Shown here: positions 1 to 8,220 of the stretch, in pieces
How the letters are laid out: each line of letters opens with the position of its first letter
Numbering within the stretch: the stretch's first letter is position 1
Assembly: GCA_965249775.1 (NCBI GenBank)
Contig: OZ252253.1
Coordinates: 2,108,001-2,172,000, forward strand
From: UBA822 sp965249775
GTDB lineage: Bacteria > Gemmatimonadota > Gemmatimonadetes > Longimicrobiales > Gaopeijiaceae
DNA length: 64,000 bases
Direction of reading: 5' to 3'
Made by a program: the position numbers and the translations under genes
The notes under the pieces: model-generated
Database searches by the model: none
Told to the model about the DNA's origin: nothing
What the model saw: the letters and a program-made list of their open reading frames with translations, nothing else

Positions 1-1571
1 GTGTCGCCCCCCATGCCGTCGATCTCCACGGGTTGGGACCCGGCCCCGTTGAGCGGCGGTGCCGTCGTGAGCCCGCTGGCCTGGATCGCACCGACAGCCC
101 CCAATCGCTCCTCGAGGTCCTCGTAAAGCTGTCTGCGAGGATCGGGCTCCGGATACTGAGTCAAAGGCAGATACATCTGCATGGTCAGCAGCCGCGACGT
201 CTCGATCCCGGGATCCATCGTGGAAAGCTTGAAGAAGCTGCCCATCATGAACCCGGCTCCGGACAGCAACACGAGCGTCAGCACGATCTCACCGATGATG
301 AGGGCGTCGGCCCACCGACGGGCGCGCCGCCCGCCGCTGCTCCCACGCGATCCCTCCTTCAGGACCTCGTTCACGTCGGTCTTCGAGACCTGCAGCGCCG
401 GCGCCAGACCGAACAGGACGGCCGTCGCGAGGCACACGCCAGCCATGAACACGAACACGATCGGGTCCATGGTGAACTCCATGTACCAGGGCTTCCCGAT
501 CCCGTCGCCCTGCGTGACCCCATCGAACCACCGAATTCCGTACACCGATATCGCGAGCCCCACACCCCCCGCGAGGATCGCGAGGAGGACGCTCTCGATC
601 AGAAGCTGCCGAACGATCCGCCCACGGGTGGCGCCAAGCGAGACTCGCACGGCGATCTCCCGCTCACGATCCGCCGATCTCGCGAGAAGCAGGTTCGCCA
701 CGTTTGCACATGCCACCAGCAGCACGAAGACGACGGCTCCCAACAGCATGAGGAAAATCAGCCGGATTTCACCGTCGCTCTGTTCTCTCTGAAAGGACTG
801 CAGGTCGAATCCCGCTACGTCCCGGTTCGCCTCAGGGTACGCGTCGGCGAGACGCCGACCGATGCCACCGAGCTCCTCGCGCGCCAGTTCGACCGAGGAG
901 CCGCTGGCCAACCGACCGAAGACGTTGAAGCCAGTCGGATCGCGGTCCTCGACCCGAGACTCGGGCGGAAGCATGTGCAACGGGATCCACAGGTCCGTGT
1001 TGTTCGGGAAGCGCATTTTCGGGCCCATCACGCCGATCACCGTAGCGACCAGACCGTTCACTCTGATCGAGAGCCCCAAGACGCCCGGGTCCCCACCGTA
1101 GCGGTTTTGCCAGACGGAATGGCCGAGAAGCACGGCCGGCTCGGCGCCCAACCGATCGTCCTCATCCGTGAAGTCCCGGCCCAAGACGGGCTGCTCGCCG
1201 AGCATGCGAAAGAAGTTGCCGGACACGTAACCGCCTGCAATCCGTTCGGGGGGCTGCCCGTCATCGGCCAGGTTGACGGTGGAGTTGAGGATCGCCGCAA
1301 GGCTTTCCAACGTCCGCGACTGGTCGCGCAAGTCCAGATAGTTCGGGTGGGAAAAACCGGACCGCTGATTCTGCTCGTTCTCGCTCCAGACGAACATGAT
1401 GCTTTCGGGATCGTCGAACGGGAGCCCGCGGAACAGCACCGCGTTGACCAACGTGAAGACGGTCGTGTTGGCGCCGATCCCCAGAGCCAGGGCCGTTCCG
1501 GCTGCGAGCGTGAACCAGCGGGCCTTCACCAGAAGACGCGCACCGTATCGAATGTCGTGCCACAGATCCAT
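1..1571 (-). CDS. ADOP-family ABC transporter permease (MacB/FtsX-like), 3' part outside window
   Basis: The first 523 codons of a large inner-membrane permease are visible; the C-terminus runs off the left edge. The start is ATG at 1571, preceded by a strong GAGGAGG ribosome site. The N-terminus has the ADOP form (MDLWHDIRYGARLL, then a hydrophobic segment ending GIGANTTVF). A periplasmic MacB-type domain follows, then an FtsX-like membrane block around residues 265-400 (ANVANLLLARSADRERE, VRVSLGATRGRIVRQL). In the family such permeases pair with an ATPase encoded elsewhere and move peptides, drugs or lipoproteins; the substrate here is unknown. A second member lies at 10445-13063. The long + strand frame opposite this gene is its antisense shadow. 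Confidence 0.9.
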   Translation of the reverse strand, partial: MDLWHDIRYGARLLVKARWFTLAAGTALALGIGANTTVFTLVNAVLFRGLPFDDPESIMFVWSENEQNQRSGFSHPNYLDLRDQSRTLESLAAILNSTVNLADDGQPPERIAGGYVSGNFFRMLGEQPVLGRDFTDEDDRLGAEPAVLLGHSVWQNRYGGDPGVLGLSIRVNGLVATVIGVMGPKMRFPNNTDLWIPLHMLPPESRVEDRDPTGFNVFGRLASGSSVELAREELGGIGRRLADAYPEANRDVAGFDLQSFQREQSDGEIRLIFLMLLGAVVFVLLVACANVANLLLARSADREREIAVRVSLGATRGRIVRQLLIESVLLAILAGGVGLAISVYGIRWFDGVTQGDGIGKPWYMEFTMDPIVFVFMAGVCLATAVLFGLAPALQVSKTDVNEVLKEGSRGSSGGRRARRWADALIIGEIVLTLVLLSGAGFMMGSFFKLSTMDPGIETSRLLTMQMYLPLTQYPEPDPRRQLYEDLEERLGAVGAIQASGLTTAPPLNGAGSQPVEIDGMGGD

Positions 1572-1857
1572 GCGGCCTCCTCGCGACCAACAGCCCCTTC
1601 CCTACCCCAACAACGAAGGAGAGGGGCCGCCCGCGGCCCCTCGTTCTCGGGGAGACTTGGGAGGCCTTACGCAAGCACACGGACAGAGGATTCAAGACGA
1701 GCAGTGCAGCTCCCGGGTGGGACACATGGACGCGACCTCGATGGGGGAGTGACCGAACAGATTGGGCTTTGGCCGCTGAGAAACTAAACGGGCCCTTTCC
1801 TCGTCCGGTGGTGTAGGCATTTTCTACGATGACTCAGACGCTGGAGACCTGTGGATC
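1572..1857. other. Intergenic region
   Basis: This stretch of 286 bases separates the divergent permease and the small Cys-rich protein. It contains the permease ribosome site at its left end. I see no convincing gene, terminator or repeat in it. It presumably carries promoters for both directions, but no clear -35/-10 pair stands out. Confidence 0.4.
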
Positions 1858-2127
1858 ATGATGGACCTAATAAGCTGGTACCTCGAAGGCGTCTCCGCTT
1901 TCTTTGTGAGCCTGGCCAGTGTCGGAATCTTCAGGCTAATCCTGATCGCGTGTCTCCTTTATTGGATCTTCGGTGGACGGAGGCGATGGCGCTGCCGTGG
2001 CGGTCGTTGCTCGGTCTGTGGATGCTGGTGTGGCAACTGTGCGTGTGAAGACGACGACGACGAGGACGGGGACGACGGGGGCGGGGACGACGAGGACGTG
2101 GTAGACGCGGAGGTAGTAGAAGAGTAG
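1858..2127 (+). CDS. Small Cys-rich, acidic-tailed single-span membrane protein
   Basis: An 89-residue protein of unknown function in three parts. Residues ~10-38 form one hydrophobic membrane helix ending in a basic patch (FGGRRRWRCRGGR). Residues ~46-63 form a cysteine cluster (CSVCGCWCGNCACE). The last ~27 residues are almost all Asp, Glu and Gly. Two start ATGs are adjacent (1858 and 1861), with a weak GGAG upstream. The Cys cluster could bind metal or an Fe-S centre and the tail could bind cations; both are guesses. The acidic tail is encoded by a GAC/GAG/GGG-rich simple-sequence run that may vary in length. I do not recognise a family, and the frame could be non-coding. Confidence 0.5.
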   Translation: MMDLISWYLEGVSAFFVSLASVGIFRLILIACLLYWIFGGRRRWRCRGGRCSVCGCWCGNCACEDDDDEDGDDGGGDDEDVVDAEVVEE

Positions 2128-2254
2128 TGCCGCGGCTCCGTCCGCTAGAATCTGGCCGTCCTATCCATGAGGACTTGCCGGATGGCGGGTAGACGTACAT
2201 TCTCGAGGTGACGCAGACTTCACCCGCCCGTCGAGCCCTACCCGAGGGAAAACC

Positions 2255-3538
2255 ATGACGATCAATGCGAAAACCGGAAGCGGTCTAGCCGTTGCCGCGT
2301 GCCTCTTGCTACTCGTGGGGACTGCCTCAGCCCAGGACGTGACTTACGCGGAGCATGTCGCACCCATCTTGATGGACAACTGCGTCACCTGCCATCGACC
2401 GGGTGAAGTCGCCCCGATGTCCTTGCTGACCTACGAGGACGCCCGCAGGTACGCGAGAAGAATTGGCGAGCAGGTGAGTCAGAGGCGGATGCCTCCCTGG
2501 CATGCGGCGCCTGGCCTTCAGGAATACACCAATGACCGCAGTCTCGACGATAAGGAGATCAACACGATTCAGCGGTGGGTCGATGCCGGCTCGCCCCAGG
2601 GCGACGACGCCTTGACGCCACCGGTTCCCACCTTCAATGACGGCTGGCAGCTTGGCGAGCCCGACCTCACGCTCACCTGGGATTCTCCATATCAGATTGC
2701 GGCCGAAGGTGATGATGAGTATCGCTGTTTCGTGCTCGACCCCAAGCTCGAGAACGACCAATGGGTCGACGTCGTCGAGGTAATCCCCGGCAATCGGACC
2801 GTGGACCACCACATCGTGATCTATGTCGACCAAGAGGGGTCAATCGCGCCGCGACGGGATGAGGCCGAGCCGGGTGAGGGTTATACCTGCTTCGGTGGGC
2901 CCGGCTTCCAGGCTTACATGGTGCCGGGCTGGGGTCCCGGATATGTGGCCGCCGCGACACCGGAGGGATCGGGCTATCTCCTAGAAGCCGGCTCGAAGAT
3001 CGTGGTGCAGATGCACTACCACAAAAACGGCACAGCTCAAGAGGATCTGACGCGTGTGGGGCTGCGATACGCCCGGCGACCCCCCCAGAGAGTGCTCTAC
3101 AACGCCTATGCGCTGGGCGCGATGGGCTTCGGGCTGCGGATTCCGGCGGGAGACCCGAACCACGTGGTCACGGGCCGGTATCCCATCACCGAGGATATCA
3201 CCATCCACTCGCTCGTGGCGCACATGCACTACCTCGGTAAGGCCATGGACATCTGGGCGACCCTGCCCGACGGCACGCGCGTCGACCTGGTCACAGTGCC
3301 CCGCTTCGACTTCTATTGGCAGACCCAGTACGCGCTGACCGAGCCTCAGCGTCTGCCCGCGGGCTCAGTGGTGCACATGGAGGCGACCTTCGACAATTCG
3401 CCCGAGAGTCCGTATCAGCACTCGAATCCGCCTCGGGAAGTCACCTTCGGCGAGGCGACAACCGACGAGATGGCCGTGGCTGTGTTCTTCCATACCCGCG
3501 ACGCGGAGAACCTCAACATCGGCTCTTCGTCACGGTAG
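2255..3538 (+). CDS. Secreted c-type cytochrome / copper type II monooxygenase-like protein
   Basis: A 427-residue exported protein. The start follows GAGGGAAAACC. Residues 1-26 are a signal peptide ending TASAQ. A short cytochrome c-like domain carries one CxxCH haem site (CVTCH, residues 43-47) and MPPWHA, a usual distal Met region in this family. The rest resembles the copper type II ascorbate-dependent monooxygenase fold, with His-rich motifs VDHHIVIYVD, MHYHKNG and AHMHYLGKAMD as likely copper ligands. Such fusions are common in Acidobacteriota and Gemmatimonadota and are biochemically uncharacterised as far as I know. A paralogue sits at 59116-60585 beside a PQQ dehydrogenase. The MBL hydrolase downstream may be co-transcribed. 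Confidence 0.8.
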   Translation: MTINAKTGSGLAVAACLLLLVGTASAQDVTYAEHVAPILMDNCVTCHRPGEVAPMSLLTYEDARRYARRIGEQVSQRRMPPWHAAPGLQEYTNDRSLDDKEINTIQRWVDAGSPQGDDALTPPVPTFNDGWQLGEPDLTLTWDSPYQIAAEGDDEYRCFVLDPKLENDQWVDVVEVIPGNRTVDHHIVIYVDQEGSIAPRRDEAEPGEGYTCFGGPGFQAYMVPGWGPGYVAAATPEGSGYLLEAGSKIVVQMHYHKNGTAQEDLTRVGLRYARRPPQRVLYNAYALGAMGFGLRIPAGDPNHVVTGRYPITEDITIHSLVAHMHYLGKAMDIWATLPDGTRVDLVTVPRFDFYWQTQYALTEPQRLPAGSVVHMEATFDNSPESPYQHSNPPREVTFGEATTDEMAVAVFFHTRDAENLNIGSSSR

Positions 3539-3619
3539 CTACAAGGGAAGCGGTCGCCACGAGTGAAACGGCCGCCAGCAAGTGGAGCGGCAGCCACAAA
3601 CGAACTGGAGAGTGTGATC

Positions 3620-4501
3620 ATGCGACGCATGATGTCCGCCGTACTCGGTCTGTTGGTCTGCCCCGCACTGGGCTCGGCCCAGAACTTCGACAACATCGAG
3701 ATTTCGATCATCCCGGTGACCGAGGGCATCTACATGCTCCAGGGGAGCGGCGGAAACATCGGCGTCTCGGTCGGCGACGACGGAACGTTCATCGTCGACG
3801 ACCAGTTCGCTCCGCTGACCGACAAGATCGTCGCGGCCATAGCCGAGTTCACCGACAACCCCGTCGAGTTCGTCGTCAACTCCCACTTCCACTACGACCA
3901 CACCGACGGGAACGAGAACTTCGGGCGGGCCGGAGCGCTCATCGTGGCTCACGACAACAGCCGGAAGCGGATGGCGACCGACCAGGTGTTGTCAGGGTCC
4001 AACCGCCCCCAGCCCGCGTATGAAGAAGTGGGGTTGCCCAAGATCACGTTCGATGAGTCCACGCGCTTCTACTACAACGACAACGCCATCGATGTCATCC
4101 ACACGGGCCCCGGGCACACGGACGGCGACGCGCAGGTGTACTGGCGTGACGCGAACGTCATCCACACTGGGGACATGTTCGTTCGGTATGGGCTTCCCTA
4201 CATCGATCAGGGCAACGGAGGATCGACGGACGGAATGATCGACGCGTTGTGGACCATCGCGGGACTGATCGACGACGACACGATCATCATCCCCGGCCAC
4301 GGTCAGCTCTCCACGCGCACGGACCTCTTGGAGTTCCGAACGATGCTCGTGACGATCCGCGACCGGATCAAATCAGGGATCGCTCGGGGACTCTCCGCCG
4401 ACCAGCTCATCGCTTCCAACCCCGCCCGAGGGTACGCCGAGCTCCCTGGGGCCACGGGCTGGTTGAGTGCCGCCTACATGGAATACTCGGCACAGCGCTG
4501 A
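3620..4501 (+). CDS. Exported MBL-fold metallohydrolase
   Basis: A metallo-beta-lactamase-fold hydrolase, 293 residues from the chosen start. ATG 3620 is preferred over the in-frame ATG at 3563 because it gives a clean signal peptide (MRRMMSAVLGLLVCPALGSAQ region) preceded by GGAG. The metal-binding motif is NSHFHYDHTDGN, the canonical HxHxDH. Further metal ligands are likely in GPGHTDGD and PGHG. The layout resembles exported cyclase or quinoprotein-relay-type hydrolases seen near PQQ/cytochrome genes. The substrate cannot be told from sequence. It converges on the M16 peptidase at 4568, and the short gap holds a tandem repeat. Confidence 0.88.
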   Translation: MRRMMSAVLGLLVCPALGSAQNFDNIEISIIPVTEGIYMLQGSGGNIGVSVGDDGTFIVDDQFAPLTDKIVAAIAEFTDNPVEFVVNSHFHYDHTDGNENFGRAGALIVAHDNSRKRMATDQVLSGSNRPQPAYEEVGLPKITFDESTRFYYNDNAIDVIHTGPGHTDGDAQVYWRDANVIHTGDMFVRYGLPYIDQGNGGSTDGMIDALWTIAGLIDDDTIIIPGHGQLSTRTDLLEFRTMLVTIRDRIKSGIARGLSADQLIASNPARGYAELPGATGWLSAAYMEYSAQR

Positions 4502-4512
4502 CCCGCGAACAC

Positions 4513-4587
4513 GACGATCAGCTCAACTCCTCCGGAGGACGATCAGCTCAGCTCCTCCGGAAAACGGTCAGTTCAGCTCCTCCGGAA
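4513..4587. repeat. 25-bp tandem repeat x3 across the M16 peptidase stop codon
   Basis: Three units of 25 bp at 4513-4537, 4538-4562 and 4563-4587, with few mismatches. Each contains the core CAGCTCCTCCGGA or a one-base variant. On the minus strand the last unit encodes the peptidase C-terminus PEELN and its stop (4568-4570). The other two are copies of this tail beyond the stop, each again encoding PEEL followed by Ser and a stop. Confidence 0.9.
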
Positions 4588-7501
4588 GCAGCGTCACCCG
4601 TACGCGGTTGTCCATGTCGAAGTAGCGGCGCGCAATCTCCTGGATGGTGGCCGGCGTCACCGCAGTGAGCGACGACTCGAACGTCGGCAGGGTGGCGAGG
4701 AGAAGGTCGCCTGACGGGTAGCGGCCGTCGCTCTGGTCGAGCAGATACCGGTAGCGGCCGTCGAGCACATTGAGCCACCAGGAGTTCGATTCCTGATTCT
4801 CTTCCCACGTGCGACGTTGGGCCTCGCGGACGTCGTTGACCTCGTCCTCGGTGGGAGGCGAGCCCTTGAGGCGCTCGATCTCTCCATACACCGCCTCGAG
4901 CAACTCATCGGCACGCTCCGGATCGGAGCCGAAGGTGACCGACAGGCGATATTGGCCCTCCGGCCGCCAAGAAAAGGTCGACCCAACCGAAACGCTGTAC
5001 GTGCCGCCCAACTCTTCACGGAGGACCTCACGCAGCCTAGTGCGCAGAACCCCCGTCATGACGGCGATGCCGAGCCTCTGGCTCCTGTCGCCATAGTCGA
5101 GCGAGCCGGTAAAGAACAGCCGCGTCTGGGACTGTGGCTCGAGGCCCCTGCGTACCGTCTCTTCGATCACACCCCTGGGTGGACGGGTGCCGAGATCGCG
5201 CCACGTCTCGACCCGATTCGTCGACGGCAATCCGCCCAGGTACCGCTCGACCAGGGGCCGCACGGTGTCGAGGTCGATGTTGCCTACGAAGATGAACGTG
5301 AAGTCGCTCGCATCGGCGAATCGATCTTGGTAGAACGCGAGCGAGGCGTCGAGGTCGGTGTGATCCAGCGTCTCGACGGTCACCGGACGCGACCGTAGGG
5401 CGTCCTGCGTCATGATCCGGTTGATCGCATCATTGAACGCGACAGCAGGGCTCGCGTCACGGTTCTGCAAGCTGGTCCGGTTCCGCGTGTTGAACACTTC
5501 GAAGTACTCTCGATCGGCACGAGGCGCGGTGAACGTCAGGTAGATGAGCTGAAACAGCGTCTCGAGGTCCTGCGGAGACGCACTCCCCCTGACGCCTTCC
5601 TCGAACGACGAAATGAACGGGCTCGCCGTGGCGACCTTGCCCGTCAGAACCCTGTTCAAGTCGATCGGGTCGAACGCACCCAACCCCCCACCCCGGATCA
5701 CAGCCGTGGCGGAGCTCGCCGGAATCCACTCCTCGTCGCTCGCCAAGGACGTACCCCCCGGGCTGAACCCCCGGAACAGGATCTGATCCTCCCGAAAATC
5801 GGTGGGCTTGAGCGCGACCCTGACTCCGTTGGCCAACTCCCACTCCACGATGCCCTCGGCGAACTCACGCGTGGCGACGACCGCCGATCCCTCCGGAATC
5901 TCTGCCAGGAGCGGCTGATCGATCACCGTTTCTTCGTAGGCCGTGATTTCCACCTCCGACACGCCGGCCAGCACGGCCAGGAGGGCCTCTTCGCTCGGCA
6001 TCTCGAGACCTTCCTTCTCGGGCCCGGTGACGACGATGACCCGGTTTTCCGGACGGATCCAATCGCTCCCGATCTCGTTCACCTCGTCCAGTGTGATTCC
6101 GGGTATGAAGCGCTTGTAGAGCTCGTACTCGTACTCGATTCCAGGGATCGGCTCACCGTCCAGGAAGGCCCTGGAGTACTCGGCGGCATAGCTGGCCGAC
6201 CTCCGGTTCTCTCGGTTGGTGTATGAACGCTCGATACCCCTGAGTACGTCGATCTTCTGGCGCTCGAGCTCGGAAGCGGTAAAACCGAAGCGCGCCACAC
6301 GCTCCGCCTCGGTGAACACGACCTCGAGCCCCCGCTCGATCCCGTCCTCCGCCACAGTGGCGCTCAGAACGTACGCACCCTTCGAGCTCACGAGGCGCCC
6401 CTTGCTCGCGCCGGCACCCAGAAATGGTGGATTGGGCTCCCGGGCAATCTCGCTGAACCGGAGATTGAGCATGCCGTTGTACAAACGCTCCACGATCCCT
6501 CGGCGGTACGCGCCGATCGTCCCCTCCTCATCCAGTTCCAGGTTGTGATACACGGCGACGTTGGTCGACGTCAGCTCCTCGTCGGTCGTGATCGCGAAAA
6601 GGGTCTCATCATGGTCGGGAACCAAATAGTCGGTACGCTCACGCGGGCTCTCGGGAGCGGAGATCCCTTCGAAGTGCTCGATGAGAAGGGCCTCCACCTC
6701 GGCCCCGTCGAAGTCGCCGACGCCGATGATCCCCATCAGGTCGGGCCTGTACCAATCGCGGTAGAAGCGCGCTAGAGCCTCGTGCCCGAAGGTCTCGAGG
6801 CTCTCGACCGTTCCGATCGGGCTGCGCTCCGCATACCGCGAGTCCCTCAAGAGCACCGGGAACTGCTCGTCTTGAACTCGCGCGCCGGCGCCACGACGCA
6901 TCCGCCACTCTTCGATGATTACGCCTCGCTCTTTATCGATCTCCTCGGGATCCAACGTGATTCCGTGGGCCCAGTCTTCCAGGATCTGGAGGGTGTTGGC
7001 CATCACCTCGGGGGAGTCCGTCGGGATTTGAAGCATGTATCTGGTCTCGTCGAAGCCGGTCCCGGCGTTCAGGTCGGCGCCCATCCGCATGCCGATCGAT
7101 GCCATGAAATCGATCAACTCCTGCTTCTCGAAGTTCTCGGTCCCGTTGAAGGCCATATGCTCGAGAAAGTGGGCCAACCCCAACTGGTCTTCGTCCTCGA
7201 CCACCGAGCCCACCTGGACCACCAGACTGAACTCCGCTCGGTTGTCCGGCTCACTGTTTTCGCGGATGTAGTAGCGGAGACCGTTCTCGAGCTGCCCAAC
7301 CGTGACGCCGGGTCCGACAGGCATGGTCTCATCCAGGGAGCCGGTTCTGGCATGTTCCAGAGCCGGCTCCTGCGTCTGAATGACCGGCCACACCGCGGCA
7401 GCGGCCGGCTGGGCCCCGATTGAGATGAGGGGAAGGACGAGCAGAATAGCCGCCGCCGTACTCACCAACATCGAAATACGAGATCGTGCGCGTGGTCGCA
7501 T
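4568..7501 (-). CDS. M16 family (insulinase/pitrilysin) zinc metallopeptidase
   Basis: A 977-residue exported peptidase with two M16 halves. ATG 7501 is chosen because GGGAGG lies upstream and a signal peptide follows (RARSRISMLVSTAAAILL...AQPAAAA); an upstream in-frame start exists but is less likely. The N-terminal half has the inverted zinc motif HFLEHMAFNGT (HxxEH) and a downstream glutamate in ERGVIIEEWRMR. The C-terminal half has the inactive-domain features, including the R/Y-type substrate-binding region around REELGGTYSVSVGS. M16 enzymes close around short peptides; this one probably degrades peptides in the periplasm. Its 3' end is triplicated as a 25-bp repeat. Confidence 0.93.
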   Translation of the reverse strand: MRPRARSRISMLVSTAAAILLVLPLISIGAQPAAAAVWPVIQTQEPALEHARTGSLDETMPVGPGVTVGQLENGLRYYIRENSEPDNRAEFSLVVQVGSVVEDEDQLGLAHFLEHMAFNGTENFEKQELIDFMASIGMRMGADLNAGTGFDETRYMLQIPTDSPEVMANTLQILEDWAHGITLDPEEIDKERGVIIEEWRMRRGAGARVQDEQFPVLLRDSRYAERSPIGTVESLETFGHEALARFYRDWYRPDLMGIIGVGDFDGAEVEALLIEHFEGISAPESPRERTDYLVPDHDETLFAITTDEELTSTNVAVYHNLELDEEGTIGAYRRGIVERLYNGMLNLRFSEIAREPNPPFLGAGASKGRLVSSKGAYVLSATVAEDGIERGLEVVFTEAERVARFGFTASELERQKIDVLRGIERSYTNRENRRSASYAAEYSRAFLDGEPIPGIEYEYELYKRFIPGITLDEVNEIGSDWIRPENRVIVVTGPEKEGLEMPSEEALLAVLAGVSEVEITAYEETVIDQPLLAEIPEGSAVVATREFAEGIVEWELANGVRVALKPTDFREDQILFRGFSPGGTSLASDEEWIPASSATAVIRGGGLGAFDPIDLNRVLTGKVATASPFISSFEEGVRGSASPQDLETLFQLIYLTFTAPRADREYFEVFNTRNRTSLQNRDASPAVAFNDAINRIMTQDALRSRPVTVETLDHTDLDASLAFYQDRFADASDFTFIFVGNIDLDTVRPLVERYLGGLPSTNRVETWRDLGTRPPRGVIEETVRRGLEPQSQTRLFFTGSLDYGDRSQRLGIAVMTGVLRTRLREVLREELGGTYSVSVGSTFSWRPEGQYRLSVTFGSDPERADELLEAVYGEIERLKGSPPTEDEVNDVREAQRRTWEENQESNSWWLNVLDGRYRYLLDQSDGRYPSGDLLLATLPTFESSLTAVTPATIQEIARRYFDMDNRVRVTLLPEELN

Positions 7502-7619
7502 GGTGGTGGTGCCTCCCATCAAGAGCGTTCTCGGGCCGACGGACAAGGTAGGCCGCGATGTGGTGGATGAGCCAGTGGACGCGCAATCGGACACGAGGGC
7601 GGCGTGTCTGTTCCCCCCC

Positions 7620-8144
7620 TCAGGACGTGCTCGTGAGCCGGGCTACGACCTCCTCGATGACCGCGTCCGCGCGCTCCTCGATCTCGGCGGTAGTCCGATC
7701 CTGGATCGGGTGTGAAACGAACACTGCCTCCAGGTCGGGTCGCCCCAAGCGGCTCGCCTGCACCCTGGCAGCCGTGCGGAACTCAGATGTGGCCAAGGGC
7801 ACGGAAGGGATCCCGTTCTCTTCGAGTCGAACGCTGTCGTGCAAACTGCACGTTGTGCAGGAGCCTCAGTCAGCCAGGGCTTCGATCACCCCATCCACGA
7901 ATGCGAGCCTCTCCAGCAGAGCTCCGGGAGCGGGTTTGGTGTACGTCGGCTTGATCTCACGAACGATCTTGGAAACGCCGTGCCGTTCCTTGAGGAGCTG
8001 CTCCAGCCGGTCCAGAAACTCCTTCCCTCGGGGCTTGCTGATGTCGAGGAGGGCGAGCGTCTTGCCCTCGAGGCTATCGAGCCGCGGAGCGGGAAGCTGT
8101 CGGTCTCGAGAGCGTTCATCGAGAGGGTTCACCAACGTTGACAT
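7620..8144 (-). CDS. UGSC-family selenoprotein (in-frame UGA = selenocysteine 93)
   Basis: Read through one UGA this gives 174 residues: 92 residues, Sec, then 81 residues. The start is ATG 8144 with AAGGAG five bases upstream. The UGA (minus strand, 7868-7866) falls exactly in the family signature, giving LAD-U-GSC-TTC-SLHD, so redox residues would be Sec93, Cys96 and Cys99. The N-terminal half (LDSLEGKTLALLDISKPRGK) and the sequence after the UGA (LHDSVRLEENGIPSVPLATSEF) are continuous with the UGSC family, where this position is Sec or Cys. A SECIS-like hairpin follows the UGA. The thioredoxin-like gene 67 bp upstream on the same strand suggests one redox operon. The exact reaction is unknown. 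Confidence 0.88.
7838..7852 (-). promoter_or_regulatory. Bacterial SECIS-like hairpin for the UGSC gene
   Basis: In the minus-strand mRNA a 6-bp perfect stem (CGUGCA with UGCACG) closes a 3-nt GUU loop. The stem starts 13 nt and the loop 19 nt after the UGA. Published bacterial SECIS models ask for an apical loop with G in its first positions about 16-37 nt after UGA, which this meets. A competing hairpin (CTGCAC/GTGCAG) overlaps it on the 5' side. Confidence 0.65.
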
Positions 8145-8180
8145 GGAGTCTCCTTCTTGGATGTTCGTTCGGTCACCATT

Positions 8181-8220
8181 CTATTCGCTGGCTATCACTT
8201 TGTTCGCGTGCCTACCACTT
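8181..8220. repeat. 20-bp imperfect tandem repeat across the thioredoxin-like gene stop
   Basis: Units 8181-8200 and 8201-8220 match at about 16 of 20 positions when one gap is allowed. The right unit contains the stop codon (8212-8214) of the gene at 8212-9900. The left unit lies in the gap before the UGSC gene. Confidence 0.55.

Noticed and set aside
33..1787. 584-codon open frame on the + strand
   Set aside because: It lies opposite the ADOP permease, has no domain-like sequence, and its composition (Arg/Gln/His-rich) is typical of antisense frames in GC-rich DNA.
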